Shown: positions 44,667-54,116, numbered from the stretch's first letter. The stretch is 64,000 nucleotides of DNA from Verrucomicrobiota bacterium (GCA_004294095.1 RDZR01000033.1:1-64000); one strand, 5' to 3'. Made by a program: numbers and translations. The notes: generated by a model not told the origin, from the sequence alone.

Positions 44667-45193
44667 AAGTCGGAAAAAGGCTGTGTTCGTGAAAGATTGT
44701 TGCTTCTATGCTTGGTTGGACTTGCCGTTCGCAAGGTCGTCACCAGTCGTAAAAGGCATGTGCAGTTGATGAGAAATGTGTCTTCACGTCCTGCTTTGCG
44801 TTGATGAACATGTCATCATTATTTTACCGCAGTCAATCCTATTTTTCCCCATGTAGTATCAACAAATTATTCACAATACCACATATGGTATGTAATTGAA
44901 TGTATTTACTTTGTGAAATGATTGTCAAATCAACTCCTTTTCGGCACTTGGCGAAAAACGATTTCCAAATCTAGAGGTCACAAATTTTTTTTCGGTTAGA
45001 ACGATAAGCGGTAGTTGGGGTTTTCTTTAAAAAATATTAAAACAGGTTGATAATATGGATTATGTGGTCCCGAGATCAGGACAAATCAACTTGAAATAAG
45101 TGAAATCCAAGGCGAATTTTTTTTAGTATTTTCGATAGAATCCAAAAATCACCGCCTACCGAAAAAATTGAAAAAACTCAGGCTTGCCATCGG
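44667..45193. promoter_or_regulatory. long AT-rich intergenic region upstream of nrdB with 6-4-6 palindrome
   Basis: No gene is seen in these 527 bp. ATACCACATATGGTAT at 44876-44891 is a palindrome with 6-base arms and a 4-base centre. It is AT-rich and 16 bases long like NrdR boxes, but not a clean match to the ACAC-ATATAT-GTGT consensus. It lies about 210 bp before the nrdB start. The remaining sequence includes several A/T runs and one GTTAGA (near 44996). No RNA gene was recognised. Confidence 0.35.
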
Positions 45194-45613
45194 ATGTTAA
45201 AAACGCTTCATTCACGCCCCAATTTGAACTGCGAAGTCACATCACTTGCTTTTTTTGATCGATTAGCGCTCTCGCGATCGCGGATTTTTTCATTGGTGGT
45301 GTGTTTCGCATTCTGTTCTTGCGCCGCACCTAAAGCAATTGTGCTAGAGGAGCCAAAGCTCAAGCCGAAAAAGCCAGCAGTGGCCGCTGCGGTGACGCCA
45401 CCAGTAGAGCAACTGGCGCAAACATCATCGCTGCCAGTCAACGATGGATTGCGCATGCCAGATTTATTAAAATTGCCAGACGAAGCGGAGTTCCGCCCAT
45501 CCAACATTGGACCATCCGATGGCCCTCAAGCTGGCGCTGTGATTTCACGTCCGCCAACTGAGCCACCAAGCCGCGTGAAGCCAGTCGATGGCGCGGCTCC
45601 ACGGAATCCTTAA
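45194..45613 (+). CDS. small proline-rich exported or lipoprotein-like protein
   Basis: A 139-residue protein. A hydrophobic segment near residues 30-43 (IFSLVVCFAFCSCAAP) resembles a signal with a possible lipobox cysteine, although the residues before the Cys are not canonical. The rest is rich in Pro, Ala and Lys with no domain I recognise. The N-terminus before the signal is longer than usual, so the true start may be internal. It converges on smpB across a shared hairpin. Confidence 0.45.
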   Translation: MLKTLHSRPNLNCEVTSLAFFDRLALSRSRIFSLVVCFAFCSCAAPKAIVLEEPKLKPKKPAVAAAVTPPVEQLAQTSSLPVNDGLRMPDLLKLPDEAEFRPSNIGPSDGPQAGAVISRPPTEPPSRVKPVDGAAPRNP

Positions 45614-45636
45614 ACGGTTAGATTTTTCTAACTGTT
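45613..45636. terminator. bidirectional hairpin built on GTTAGA/TCTAAC
   Basis: AACGGTTAGA (45613-45622) pairs with TCTAACTGTT (45627-45636) through one G-T wobble around a TTTT loop, between two convergent genes. The stem core is the over-represented word in both orientations. Confidence 0.6.
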
Positions 45637-45660
45637 ATATTGCAAAGTTCTGGAATCCAC

Positions 45661-46119
45661 TCAGCGTTGGTTGAAGCGTGCCATTTCCCGCTGTGCTTCG
45701 CGCAGTTCCACCTGCGTTTTTAAATCCTGGCGTTGGTCAGAGTGAGTCTTGCCTTTACCGACGCCGATTTCGACTTTGACGCGCCGATTTTTCCAATACA
45801 TGCGTAGCAATGGCAACGAGCAGCCTTTGATCGCCGTCGCCGAGGCGAGTTTAAGGATTTCTCGCTTGTGCATCAGCAGGCGGCGTGGGCGTTTCGCGGC
45901 GTGATTATACCACTCGCCAGCGGTTTGCCATGGTTGGATGTCACAACCATACAGCAGAAGTTGATTGCCCTCAATGCGCGCGAATGCATCGGACACATTC
46001 ACTTTTCCGGCGCGGATGGATTTGACTTCGGTGCCCTTTAATTCGATTCCCGCCTCGTAACGATCAACGATGTGGAAATCACGTCCGGCCTTGCGGTTGG
46101 TAGCAATTTCCGGGGTCAT
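45661..46119 (-). CDS. smpB: SsrA-binding protein
   Basis: A 152-residue tmRNA-binding protein of the trans-translation rescue system. Family features: N-terminal ATNRKAGRDFHIVDRYEAGIELKGTEVKSIRAGKVNVSDAFA, a central HAAKRPRRLLMHKREI, and a basic C-terminal tail (GKGKTHSDQRQDLK). Length is normal. The rpoZ-like gene lies 24 bp upstream on the same strand. The tmRNA gene itself was not found in the window. Confidence 0.95.
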   Translation of the reverse strand: MTPEIATNRKAGRDFHIVDRYEAGIELKGTEVKSIRAGKVNVSDAFARIEGNQLLLYGCDIQPWQTAGEWYNHAAKRPRRLLMHKREILKLASATAIKGCSLPLLRMYWKNRRVKVEIGVGKGKTHSDQRQDLKTQVELREAQREMARFNQR

Positions 46120-46143
46120 GGAGTTCTTGAGCGGATTGCCGCA

Positions 46144-46347
46144 CTAAGGTGCGGGTTTCTCAATGAGTCTGATTTTCCCCTCAATAATCTCAGTCAGTGC
46201 GATGTCTGCGACACCCATGGATGGGCGCGTAGGAATGAGCGGAGCGCGGCCGCTGTTTAGTTGGCGGACGCGTTGGGAAACGAGGTTGACCAAAAGGAGT
46301 GGGTCTTTGACAATGTCTGATGCCTGTTCAAGGAGGTCGCTTTTCAT
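46144..46347 (-). CDS. rpoZ: RNA polymerase omega subunit
   Basis: About 67 residues from the ATG at 46347. The omega signature is clear: LVNLVSQRVRQLNSGRAPLI, then a MGVADIALTEIIEGKI helix. A longer form beginning at a TTG (46434) would add 29 residues without omega similarity, so I prefer the internal ATG. Omega promotes beta-prime folding and assembly of RNA polymerase. It lies upstream of smpB and probably shares its transcript. Confidence 0.82.
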   Translation of the reverse strand: MKSDLLEQASDIVKDPLLLVNLVSQRVRQLNSGRAPLIPTRPSMGVADIALTEIIEGKIRLIEKPAP

Positions 46348-46651
46348 AGGTGAGGCGGGAAAACGCGAAGAAGTGGACGGTTGCTCAAACGGAATAACGT
46401 TTTTTGGAAGCAGGGACGGAACTTTTTCGCTCAAAACAAGAGAAGATCAAGGTTGTGGCAAATAGCTTGCCGAGCGGGTGGTCAAAACAAAGATTGCGCT
46501 TCTTGGCAAGTCTTATTTGCATTAAAAATTAAAATTAATGAAAATAAATTGCAAAACCACCCCTGCTGCTTTGTTTGTCAGGATCAATCTCATTCGGCAT
46601 CTCTGTGAAGCATGCTTGCGAACTCGGAATCAATACGCCATTTTTCGCCCC

Positions 46652-47434
46652 ATGCACATCATGTTACGCTGGATTGGCTGTTTTTTCTTATGCCTTGCGC
46701 CACTTTTCGCTGGCCCTCTCACCGAGGCACAGAAAAACGTGATCGGTAAAAAAATTTGGCAAAACGAGTGCGCGGGCACTGTCAAAGGACTCACCACCTG
46801 GAATCAGGGCGAAGAATTTCCTTCGTTGGGAATTGCCCATTTTATCTGGTATCCAAAAGGCTTCAAAGGGCGCTTTGTCGAGAGCTGGCCGACGTTTATC
46901 GAATTTGCCCGCAAGCGCGGCGCGAAGCCGCCGGCGGTGGCACTCCAGCGATTTAGCCCGTGGCGGAGTCGTGCGGAGTTCATGGCCGAGTTTGATGGAG
47001 CAGAGCTGAAAAGTTTACGCCAATGGCTGGCGGCCAATGTGGCGTTGCAGACAGATTTTGTGATCAAACGATCCAAAGATGCATTACCCAAAGTGCTCGC
47101 GGCGGCACCTCGCAGTGAGCGCGAGCGGATCGAGGCGAATTACCACAAGGTATCTAACAGCTCGCAGGGCATTTATGCGCTCATCGATTATGTGAACTTC
47201 AAAGGCGATGGCACGCAAGTGAGTGAGCGATATCAAGGCCGCGGCTGGGGCTTGCTACAAGTGTTAGGTGAAATGAAAGATGTGCCAAGTGGCGCACCCG
47301 CAGCAAAAGAATTTGGCGCTGCGGCAAAACGCGTGCTCTCCCGCCGCATCCGTAATTCGCCGCCAGAACGCGGGGAAAAACGCTGGGAGGCAGGCTGGCA
47401 TAACCGCTGCAATAGTTACGGAAAACCACTCTAA
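46652..47434 (+). CDS. conserved secreted protein, unknown function
   Basis: About 260 residues from the ATG at 46652 (another ATG is at 46661). Signal peptide LRWIGCFFLCLAPLFAGP. The mature part has a strongly patterned sequence: KKIWQNECAGTVKGLTTWN, EEFPSLGIAHFIWYPKG, YALIDYVNFKGDG, Y.GRGWGLLQVLGEM and W..GWHNRCNSY. It reads like a compact enzyme domain, and I have the impression of similar uncharacterised secreted proteins in other Gram-negative bacteria. A lysozyme-like fold is conceivable but no catalytic pair is assigned. Two TCTAAC words lie right after the stop. Confidence 0.65.
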   Translation: MHIMLRWIGCFFLCLAPLFAGPLTEAQKNVIGKKIWQNECAGTVKGLTTWNQGEEFPSLGIAHFIWYPKGFKGRFVESWPTFIEFARKRGAKPPAVALQRFSPWRSRAEFMAEFDGAELKSLRQWLAANVALQTDFVIKRSKDALPKVLAAAPRSERERIEANYHKVSNSSQGIYALIDYVNFKGDGTQVSERYQGRGWGLLQVLGEMKDVPSGAPAAKEFGAAAKRVLSRRIRNSPPERGEKRWEAGWHNRCNSYGKPL

Positions 47435-47466
47435 CATATTCTAACAAAAATTGTTCTGGTATTAGA

Positions 47467-48408
47467 ATGGATCATGATCTCCTAGTAGCTGCTCCATCGC
47501 GTTGGGATGAGGCAACCTTCGCGATGCCGGCCGTGAGAGCTGCCGTGGCCTATGGTCTGGGAACGGCGGTGGTCTGCCGGAGTGAGCAGGCTGGTCTATG
47601 GTCAAGTATTTCTCAACTACGAGTGATCTCGTATTCCGGCGGGGAATCAGCCCGCCAGTTAGCCGGTAAACTTGATGAAAATTGGCAACTATCCATTGCA
47701 TGGGAAAATGGAGTGGCGGCGCAGGCCTTTAAGTTGGCCAAGGTGCAGAGGCGTCTCGGCACATTGCAGCTTAAGTGGCGCAGTCCATTTACGAATGTTC
47801 CGGACTTGAGCATTGGGCCGTTAGATCATCGTGTGCAGTATTATTTAGCGATGTTCGAGTCACTGGGAATTCCGACGAAAAATCCAGCATTCTATCAGAA
47901 CCAAAAAAATAATGAACCTGCCCGCAAGGTGTGGTTGCTCGCTCCAGATTCCGATTTTGGGAAAAATCACCAATGGCCGCTTGATCGTTGGGTGGAAATA
48001 GCCAATCGGCTGTTAGATCGAGGTGAGAAATTGCACGTGGTTTCATGGCATTCATCCAAGACCCAAGCACAGCAGCTCATCGCTGGGATACCGGGAAGGG
48101 GAGAAGCTACTACAATTTTGTTAGATCACGGCGTGTTAGACGCATTCGCAGATTTTTCTTTTTTGCTCTCGGCGGACAGTTCCCTATCGCATCTCGCCTC
48201 ATGCGCGGGTCTTCGCTGCGCGGTGCTTTTCGGCCCTAACGATCCTCAGTGGAAACGTCCCTTGGGGCGGCAGCATGTCATCATCCGGCAGCATGTTGAG
48301 TGTGCTCCATGCTTGATGGCCAAATGCCCGATGGACCTGCGCTGCCAAAGTGAGCTGAGCGTGGATCATGTTTGGACTGCATTGCAGCCAATGTTGGATT
48401 CCGTATAA
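47467..48408 (+). CDS. family 9 glycosyltransferase (heptosyltransferase II-like)
   Basis: A 313-residue GT-B enzyme of the ADP-heptose:LPS heptosyltransferase family. The N-terminal domain starts LLVAAPSRWDEATFAMPAVRA. The C-terminal donor-binding domain has WLLAPDSDFGKNHQWPLDRWVEIA, then LLSADSSLSHLASCAGLRCAVLFGPNDPQWKRPLG. The end motif VECAPCLMAKCPMDLRC is typical of WaaF-like proteins. It acts at the inner face of the cytoplasmic membrane on lipopolysaccharide core, supporting a Gram-negative LPS envelope. It lies 32 bp after the secreted protein gene and is followed by a strong terminator. Confidence 0.85.
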   Translation: MDHDLLVAAPSRWDEATFAMPAVRAAVAYGLGTAVVCRSEQAGLWSSISQLRVISYSGGESARQLAGKLDENWQLSIAWENGVAAQAFKLAKVQRRLGTLQLKWRSPFTNVPDLSIGPLDHRVQYYLAMFESLGIPTKNPAFYQNQKNNEPARKVWLLAPDSDFGKNHQWPLDRWVEIANRLLDRGEKLHVVSWHSSKTQAQQLIAGIPGRGEATTILLDHGVLDAFADFSFLLSADSSLSHLASCAGLRCAVLFGPNDPQWKRPLGRQHVIIRQHVECAPCLMAKCPMDLRCQSELSVDHVWTALQPMLDSV

Positions 48409-48412
48409 ATAA

Positions 48413-48444
48413 GAAGGCGGCAGGTAAACCAACCTGCCGCCTTC
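48413..48444 (+). terminator. terminator after the glycosyltransferase
   Basis: A perfect 13-base stem (GAAGGCGGCAGGT with ACCTGCCGCCTTC) around AAACCA begins 5 bp after the stop, followed by a short weakly T-rich stretch. The following sequence to 48727 contains no convincing gene. Confidence 0.75.
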
Positions 48445-48727
48445 CATTTATCTCCTCTCATCGGGGCCACTATCGCTCAAAGAAACTCACAAAATCCTTT
48501 GCGCGTTAGCCGCCCCTTCCATGATAAAACACACATGAACTACAATAATGAAACGCTGCTGAAGATGATTTTGTTTCAAATTTATTGAAGGTTTGTCTCA
48601 TCGGCGATTTTTCAAAGACATAATGATTCATACGGTATTTGAGTGGGTTTAACCAAATCTTTGATCTTGAATTAGTTGCGGCCTGCGGTGTTGTTTTTCC
48701 AGCTGGCTTCGTGGCCCAATAATTTTT

Positions 48728-50545
48728 TCATTCGCTTTTGACACTCAGCCTGGCAAATCCTGCCGCTTGCGACGCTGGGCTCGTGGCAATAACGATTTCC
48801 CATAACGGATTGGCCGATGCAACTTCCACCACCCAAGTCGGGTCTGCTTGCCATGGCCCATTGAGTGTGGAGGAGAATTGCAATTCGTAAACAATTCCTG
48901 GGCTAGAAATCGCCTTGCGGCGAGGATGCCGTATGCGCAGCCGACGATCGCTGAGCTCGTCGATCGCAAGCAGTCCCGCTCGCGCGCCCTGAGCGAGTGG
49001 GCGCGCATCAGCCAGCGTTGGATCCAGACCGCAGGCGAACTCCAGTCCAGCCGCTACGCCGTCCTCATCTTCATCATTGGTAAACTCTGCCGTTGGGCCA
49101 GCTAGCCCATATGCAGCAGCCCAAGCCGTGAAGTTCGTCGGACGTATTGCCTCGAGGCGCACATGGTCAAAGTCCGCATGAACGCTGGCTGCCGCTTGGG
49201 GGTTCAAGCGCAGGCGCGCACGAAGCGTGGATCCTAGTGCGGCTCCCACATTTTCACCTGCACCCGCCAGCGAGACGAGTTCGACATCGCGAAATTCTCC
49301 GGTCATCAAGCCAACCGGGGCCGCCGATTGTGCCAGCAATGTGGTGCCTGCCAGCAGTTCGACAGTGGCATCGCCAAAATTTCCTCCGAGATATGGATGC
49401 CCCGCCAGCCGCCGACCCACTGCCACGCGTAGAGAATAGCGTGTGTCTGGATCATAGCCCACACCGAGCGAGCCTAACGCTGTGATGCTAGAGCCAGCGC
49501 CAGCTGCACCGGAATAAACCAGGTAGGCGGCGTTGCTCCCTTCAGCGCCCGTTGGCGGATTGGCCCCACTCGCTGCCGAGTAGGTCGATGCCGGCGGATT
49601 GAAAATTCCGGCATAAGTTCCAGCGCCGCCGCTGAATTCCCAACCACTCAATGTGGCCGTGCCAGCCGCCGAAGTGAGTGCTTGTGCGACGGCTCCATCG
49701 CCGAGTGCGGGCACTTCAAATCCTAGCGCCGCAGCAGCGGGTGGTGGAGGCGGTGGTGGTGTCCCGCTCACCCAAGGCCGTAATACGGGCAGCCATACCG
49801 ATGCGATGAGTTGTTCACCGCCGGCGTTGGGATGCAAACCATCGGACTGCATGTGAATCTGCGACACCGGGTCTGGATTGAAGCCAGTCGATTGATCCAC
49901 CAGTAGCACCCGCGATGCCGGCGTATCGATTGCTGTGATGGCGGCCGGTAATGCCGCGTTATAGGCAGTTACTTCCGCTGCTTGGCTAAAGTAAAATGTG
50001 CCAGGCCCGATGGGTATAATTTGGGCCACCAGCACGGTGACGTTGGGATTCGCCGCGCGCAGGTGCCCCACGATGAGCGGCAAATTGGCGAGTGCAGCCG
50101 TCACTCCGCTCGCGCCGTTTTGTCCGATATCATTGGTGCCAAGGTGGTAGAGCACAATCTGTGGCGGTGGTCCTGACAGAATCGTGCCAATTTGCGCAAG
50201 CACCTGATCGGTGCGTATAGAGGAAGAGCCTGCATGATCGCGATCAAATGTGGTGTAGTAATTTGAGTAGATCGCGGGAAATGGGATGGAAGCGTTATCA
50301 CCGCCGAAGACGTTGCTCCACGGCCCGACGAAATCCACTGATCGCCCTTCCGCTTGCAGTGATTGCCACAGCCAGTAGCGGTATGAAGCAAAGCCATTGT
50401 AGCCTTGGGTGATGGAATCTCCCAGTGGCATCACGCGCCACTGCCCCCAAGCACAGGGAATGAGTGCGTAAGCGGCCAAGACCGTGATAGTCCAAAGACT
50501 GAGGCGAGAATTAGACATTGCTAAACGGCCGTGATAGATGTTCAT
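48728..50545 (-). CDS. secreted SGNH/GDSL esterase with C-terminal beta domain
   Basis: A 605-residue exported hydrolase (start possibly the Met at residue 10; signal LWTITVLAAYALIPCAWG). Residues about 36-265 form an SGNH hydrolase with G-D-S44-I-T-Q-G, YHLGTND near 138 and DGLHPN near 236, the Ser, Asn and Asp-His blocks of CE3-like or rhamnogalacturonan-acetylesterase-like enzymes. A polyproline linker (PPPPPPPAAA) leads to a beta-sandwich region (about 280-475). An N-D-E-D-E-D-G calcium loop and a terminal beta domain follow. Likely removes acetyl groups from extracellular polysaccharide; substrate not determined. Confidence 0.82.
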   Translation of the reverse strand: MNIYHGRLAMSNSRLSLWTITVLAAYALIPCAWGQWRVMPLGDSITQGYNGFASYRYWLWQSLQAEGRSVDFVGPWSNVFGGDNASIPFPAIYSNYYTTFDRDHAGSSSIRTDQVLAQIGTILSGPPPQIVLYHLGTNDIGQNGASGVTAALANLPLIVGHLRAANPNVTVLVAQIIPIGPGTFYFSQAAEVTAYNAALPAAITAIDTPASRVLLVDQSTGFNPDPVSQIHMQSDGLHPNAGGEQLIASVWLPVLRPWVSGTPPPPPPPAAAALGFEVPALGDGAVAQALTSAAGTATLSGWEFSGGAGTYAGIFNPPASTYSAASGANPPTGAEGSNAAYLVYSGAAGAGSSITALGSLGVGYDPDTRYSLRVAVGRRLAGHPYLGGNFGDATVELLAGTTLLAQSAAPVGLMTGEFRDVELVSLAGAGENVGAALGSTLRARLRLNPQAAASVHADFDHVRLEAIRPTNFTAWAAAYGLAGPTAEFTNDEDEDGVAAGLEFACGLDPTLADARPLAQGARAGLLAIDELSDRRLRIRHPRRKAISSPGIVYELQFSSTLNGPWQADPTWVVEVASANPLWEIVIATSPASQAAGFARLSVKSE

Positions 50546-50690
50546 GAGAAATAGGTCAAGTTCCGAAAAAAGATCGTCCCTCGTGCCACAGGATCTAACG
50601 CCTGATAGCTGTTAGAGGAAATCGGCGTGACCTATTTTAACTCCGCTAGATGGAGATTGATCACGAGTCGTCATTGATTACGATTGACGC
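50546..50690. promoter_or_regulatory. divergent promoter region with TCTAAC/GTTAGA inverted pair
   Basis: The 145-bp gap separates the esterase (minus) and gamma-carbonic-anhydrase-like (plus) genes. TCTAAC at 50594-50599 and GTTAGA at 50611-50616 face each other with an 11-base spacer. Confidence 0.4.
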
Positions 50691-51200
50691 ATGGCGATTG
50701 AAACCTTTGGCGGAATTTCCCCGATCATTCATGATTCTGCATTCATCGCGGCGAGTGCGGATGTGATTGGTCGAGTGACGGTGCATGAAGAAGCGAGCAT
50801 TTGGTATCACGCGACGCTGCGCGGGGATATCAACGAGATCGTGATCGGGCCGCGCTCGAATGTGCAGGACAACGTGGTCATTCATTTGGCTGATGATGAT
50901 GGCTGCTATGTGGGCGAGTGGGTGACGGTGGGGCACTCGGCAATTTTGCATGCATGCACGGTGAAGGATGAGGTGCTCATCGGCATGGGCGCTATTGTGT
51001 TAGATGGAGCAGTGATCGGTGAGCGCTCGATCATCGGCGCGGGCGCTTTGGTGACGGGTGGCACGATCGTTCCGCCCGGTTCTTTGGTGCTTGGCTCGCC
51101 GGGCAAAGTCGTGCGCTCTCTGCCACTCGATGAGCAGGCCAAAGTCAAAAGCTGGGCAGAAAAATACGTCCGCGGATCACGGCAGTATCTCGCGAGATGA
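50691..51200 (+). CDS. gamma-carbonic anhydrase family protein (left-handed beta-helix)
   Basis: A 169-residue hexapeptide-repeat protein of the YrdA/PaaY/CamH group. Hexapeptide turns run from about 15 to 140 and the three metal histidines align: H65 (DNVVIHLA), H82 and H87 (VTVGHSAILHAC). A C-terminal helix (DEQAKVKSWAEKYVRGSRQYL) caps the trimer. Members bind zinc or iron; carbonic anhydrase activity is proven only for some, so I call the family only. Divergent from the esterase gene. Confidence 0.85.
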   Translation: MAIETFGGISPIIHDSAFIAASADVIGRVTVHEEASIWYHATLRGDINEIVIGPRSNVQDNVVIHLADDDGCYVGEWVTVGHSAILHACTVKDEVLIGMGAIVLDGAVIGERSIIGAGALVTGGTIVPPGSLVLGSPGKVVRSLPLDEQAKVKSWAEKYVRGSRQYLAR

Positions 51201-51219
51201 AATCGCGCAGAAGGCACGA

Positions 51220-52320
51220 TCAGGCGTTGAGTGGCGCGAGCGTTTTGGGTAGGAAAATCCCGTCTTTGCGGATCAATTTTCCATCAAACCAAACTTCGCC
51301 GCCGCCGTAATCTTTGCGTTGGATGTTCACTAGATCCCAGTGGACTTGCGAGCGGTTGCCATTGTCGGCTTGGTCGTAAGCTTGGCCGGGGGTGAAGTGA
51401 AATGAGCCGGCAATTTTCTCATCAAAAAGAATATCGCGCATCGGTTCGGTGATTTTTGGGTGAAATCCGAGTGCGAACTCTCCAATGTAGCGAGCACCGG
51501 CATCGCTATCGAGAATTTGATTGAGCTTGCCTGTCTTCGCACCTGCTTGGGCTTTGACGATTTTTCCTTTTTCAAAATCAAATCGAATGCCGTCGAATGG
51601 AATCCCCTGATAAATCGTCGGTGCGTTGTAAGTGATGTGACCTTCGACGGAATCTTTAACCGGAGCGGTGAAAACTTCGCCATCGGGGATGTTGTAATTG
51701 CCGCCACAGACGACGGCTCCGATGCTTTTGATCGAAAAAGTTAGATGAGTATCTGGACCTTTAATTTCCACCCGATCCGTGCGATCCATCAAGCGTTTGA
51801 GCGCGTTCATCGCGGGCAGGCGCGCTTGATAATCTAACAGACAAGCATCGAAGTAAAAATTTTCAAACGCCTCGGTGCTCATTCCTGCCTGCTGAGCCAT
51901 CGAGGAACTCGGCCAACGCAGCACGCACCACTTCGTGCGATTAACGCGGTAGTCAAGCACGGGGCGCATGTGCCGCATCGCGAGCTTCATGTTTTCCTGA
52001 GGCACATCGGATAGCTCGGCGATGTTGTTGCTGCCGCGCACGGCGATGTATGCGTCCATGTCTTTCATTTCGTGGAGCAGATGTTTGCTAACAGTTTCGT
52101 ATTGCGGATCGCAGGCATCTAACATCATTTCCCGGTTGAGGATCGATTGCTGCACGCGGAGGAATGGCAGGCCTTTGGCTTTTCTAACAGCTCGAATCAA
52201 TGCGATGCCGATCGATGGTGGCACATCGTAAAGATCGATCAGCAATTTTTGGCCTTTTTTTAATCCAACGGAATAACGAACTAACTGGCGGGCGAGGGCA
52301 TCAATGCGGGCGTCGTGCAT
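51220..52320 (-). CDS. M29-family aminopeptidase
   Basis: About 366 residues from the ATG at 52320. A longer frame to 52404 would put a cysteine/tyrosine-containing extension before [29 protein letters not shown], which is the usual M29 start. Conserved segments: [57 protein letters not shown], and the metal-binding SQVHWDLV. These are dinuclear metal aminopeptidases of the thermophilic aminopeptidase T/AmpS family, releasing N-terminal residues in the cytoplasm. purN starts divergently about 100 bp away. Confidence 0.88.
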   Translation of the reverse strand: MHDARIDALARQLVRYSVGLKKGQKLLIDLYDVPPSIGIALIRAVRKAKGLPFLRVQQSILNREMMLDACDPQYETVSKHLLHEMKDMDAYIAVRGSNNIAELSDVPQENMKLAMRHMRPVLDYRVNRTKWCVLRWPSSSMAQQAGMSTEAFENFYFDACLLDYQARLPAMNALKRLMDRTDRVEIKGPDTHLTFSIKSIGAVVCGGNYNIPDGEVFTAPVKDSVEGHITYNAPTIYQGIPFDGIRFDFEKGKIVKAQAGAKTGKLNQILDSDAGARYIGEFALGFHPKITEPMRDILFDEKIAGSFHFTPGQAYDQADNGNRSQVHWDLVNIQRKDYGGGEVWFDGKLIRKDGIFLPKTLAPLNA

Positions 52321-52420
52321 GCGCCATCCATAGCAGTGAAATGCCAATGATCCAGTGCCAAGCGAGGGGAGAATAATTTCTTTGGCGCGATGGTTGGTCG
52401 GCATACTTCGCGCTTGGCAA

Positions 52421-53032
52421 ATGCGGACGATTCAATCAGGCAAGGGCATGGTTCTTGGGATTCTCGGCTCCGGCTCTGGTTCAAATATGCAGGCAATTCT
52501 CGATGCCATCGCCGAGGGATCTCTGCGGGCAAGAATCGCCCTCGTTCTATCAGATAGAAAAGACGCATTCATCTTGCAGCGTGCAGAGCGGCATGGACTG
52601 GCCACAGGCGTGATCGATTGCGGCTCGTGGGCAACGAAATTTCCGGATGAGGTCCAGCAAGCGACGGCTGAGCGTCTGCTCGCCGCCGGCGTGGAGTGGG
52701 TGTGCTTGGCGGGATTCATGCGCATGATCAAACAACCGCTGCTCGCTGCATTTCCTAACAGAATTATCAATATTCACCCTTCGCTTTTACCCGCATTTCC
52801 CGGAGTGGCCGCATGGAAACAAGCGCTGGATGCTGGAGTTGGTGAGACTGGCTGCACGGTGCATTGGGTGGATGAAGGCATGGACACGGGTCCTGTGATT
52901 TTGCAGGGAAAAGTTCCGGTGCTTGCGGGTGATACGGCTGAGCTGTTGCATCAGCGCATTCAGCAATTGGAGCACCGCCTCTATCCGGCAGCGCTGCAAT
53001 TATTGTCGCAGCGAGAAAATCACCAGAACTAG
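52421..53032 (+). CDS. purN: phosphoribosylglycinamide formyltransferase
   Basis: About 203 residues from the ATG at 52421 (52448 also possible). It transfers a formyl group from 10-formyl-THF to GAR in purine synthesis. Motifs: [15 protein letters not shown] for phosphoribosyl binding, [20 protein letters not shown] with the catalytic Asn-His, and GMDTGPVI with the catalytic Asp. The last 33 bp overlap the 3' end of the convergent zinc-ribbon gene, so the two transcripts must overlap. Confidence 0.92.
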   Translation: MRTIQSGKGMVLGILGSGSGSNMQAILDAIAEGSLRARIALVLSDRKDAFILQRAERHGLATGVIDCGSWATKFPDEVQQATAERLLAAGVEWVCLAGFMRMIKQPLLAAFPNRIINIHPSLLPAFPGVAAWKQALDAGVGETGCTVHWVDEGMDTGPVILQGKVPVLAGDTAELLHQRIQQLEHRLYPAALQLLSQRENHQN

Positions 53033-54100
53033 GATGAGAGCGGCGATGATCGCGAGGGAAATTTTGACCCAACTGAGCGGATGCTCGCCGGCGATTTTTC
53101 CAGTGTAGCCGTTGACCACCACTTGGAAATTTTTTGCTCCGTAGTTGTAGCTTACCAACCATACCGGCACCAAAATGTGCTTAAATGTCCGCCCGCTGAA
53201 ATGGCTCTGCACTTGTAAATTCCGCTGAGTATCCCCGGGCACTTTTTGCGAACATAACTGCCGCACGATTTGCTCCATTTGCTCTTCGCTGATCTGGGAT
53301 GCGCGGTTCAAATCAACTTGGTAGCGCTCCACAACCCAGCCTCGCACGTAAGCTGGATCATAGGCTTTCAAATCTTCCGTGGTGGGGAATGGTTCGACTT
53401 TTTTCAATAAATCCGCATGCACTCCGCAACTGCCAGAAACTAAATCATCATCGAAAAAATGCTCCAAGGATCCGGCCGCGGGCTCCCAGCGCACCTTGCG
53501 CACTCGGCGGGTGGCACTGCGGCCATTTGAGTCACGCACCGTTTGATTTTCATAATAATAATGGCCTGCCTCTGCCGTCCATTGAGCGGCGGCGTGTGCA
53601 TCAAATGTCCAATACGGTAAATAAATGCCACTGACTGTATCTGTTAGGGCAACGCGTTTTAATTTGTTAGGAGCAAACCAACGCTGGCCATACCATTTTC
53701 GCAAATCATCGCGCACATGGTTGGCCGAGACCACCGCAGGAAGCAAACTTTCTGGAGTGATGGCATCGCGTAAATCATCGACGGCAACGATCGCCGGCGA
53801 GCCGCAAAAATCGCAACGCTGTGCTGCCCGCGTTGGATCAAATTGGCTGATCGCTTGGCAACTTTCGCATCGCACGGATTTCGTCTCTAACAAAAGCCCG
53901 CGAGCCTGATTCGGCATCTTCGCAAGTGCCGCATCAAGCGGGTGCTCGAGGATTGATGCGCCGAGGGCATTTTGTGCCGGAGTCCAAGGCAAAATCAGCC
54001 CGCAGTAGGGGCATGCCAGCGCTTGCTTGGCAGCATTCCACTCTGCATCCCCACCGCAATCTGGGCATGGATGCTTGCGCAGGGCGATGACTTCGGCCAT
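53000..54100 (-). CDS. zinc-ribbon membrane protein paired with SPFH protein
   Basis: About 366 residues from the ATG at 54100; a TTG at 54115 would add five. Two N-terminal zinc ribbons: CPDCGG..CPYCG (about 12-33) and CESCQ..CDFCG (about 77-97). A middle region has VSGIYLPYWTFDAHAAAQWTAEAGHYYYE, and HILVPVWLVSYNYGAKNFQVVVNGYTGKIAGEHP precedes a single C-terminal transmembrane helix ([20 protein letters not shown]). Proteins of this layout are often encoded next to YdjI-like SPFH proteins, as here (about 16 bp). Function unknown; a membrane-associated complex with the SPFH protein is inferred. Confidence 0.7.
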   Translation of the reverse strand: MAEVIALRKHPCPDCGGDAEWNAAKQALACPYCGLILPWTPAQNALGASILEHPLDAALAKMPNQARGLLLETKSVRCESCQAISQFDPTRAAQRCDFCGSPAIVAVDDLRDAITPESLLPAVVSANHVRDDLRKWYGQRWFAPNKLKRVALTDTVSGIYLPYWTFDAHAAAQWTAEAGHYYYENQTVRDSNGRSATRRVRKVRWEPAAGSLEHFFDDDLVSGSCGVHADLLKKVEPFPTTEDLKAYDPAYVRGWVVERYQVDLNRASQISEEQMEQIVRQLCSQKVPGDTQRNLQVQSHFSGRTFKHILVPVWLVSYNYGAKNFQVVVNGYTGKIAGEHPLSWVKISLAIIAALILVLVIFSLRQ

Positions 54101-54116
54101 GAGCGGGCGTGACAAA

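Noticed and set aside
48672-48854. Minus-strand frame ending LLGHEASWKNNTAGRN after the esterase gene
   Set aside because: LLGHE recalls tyrosine recombinase box II, but no other recombinase motif is present. Most of the frame is a shadow of the esterase 3' end.
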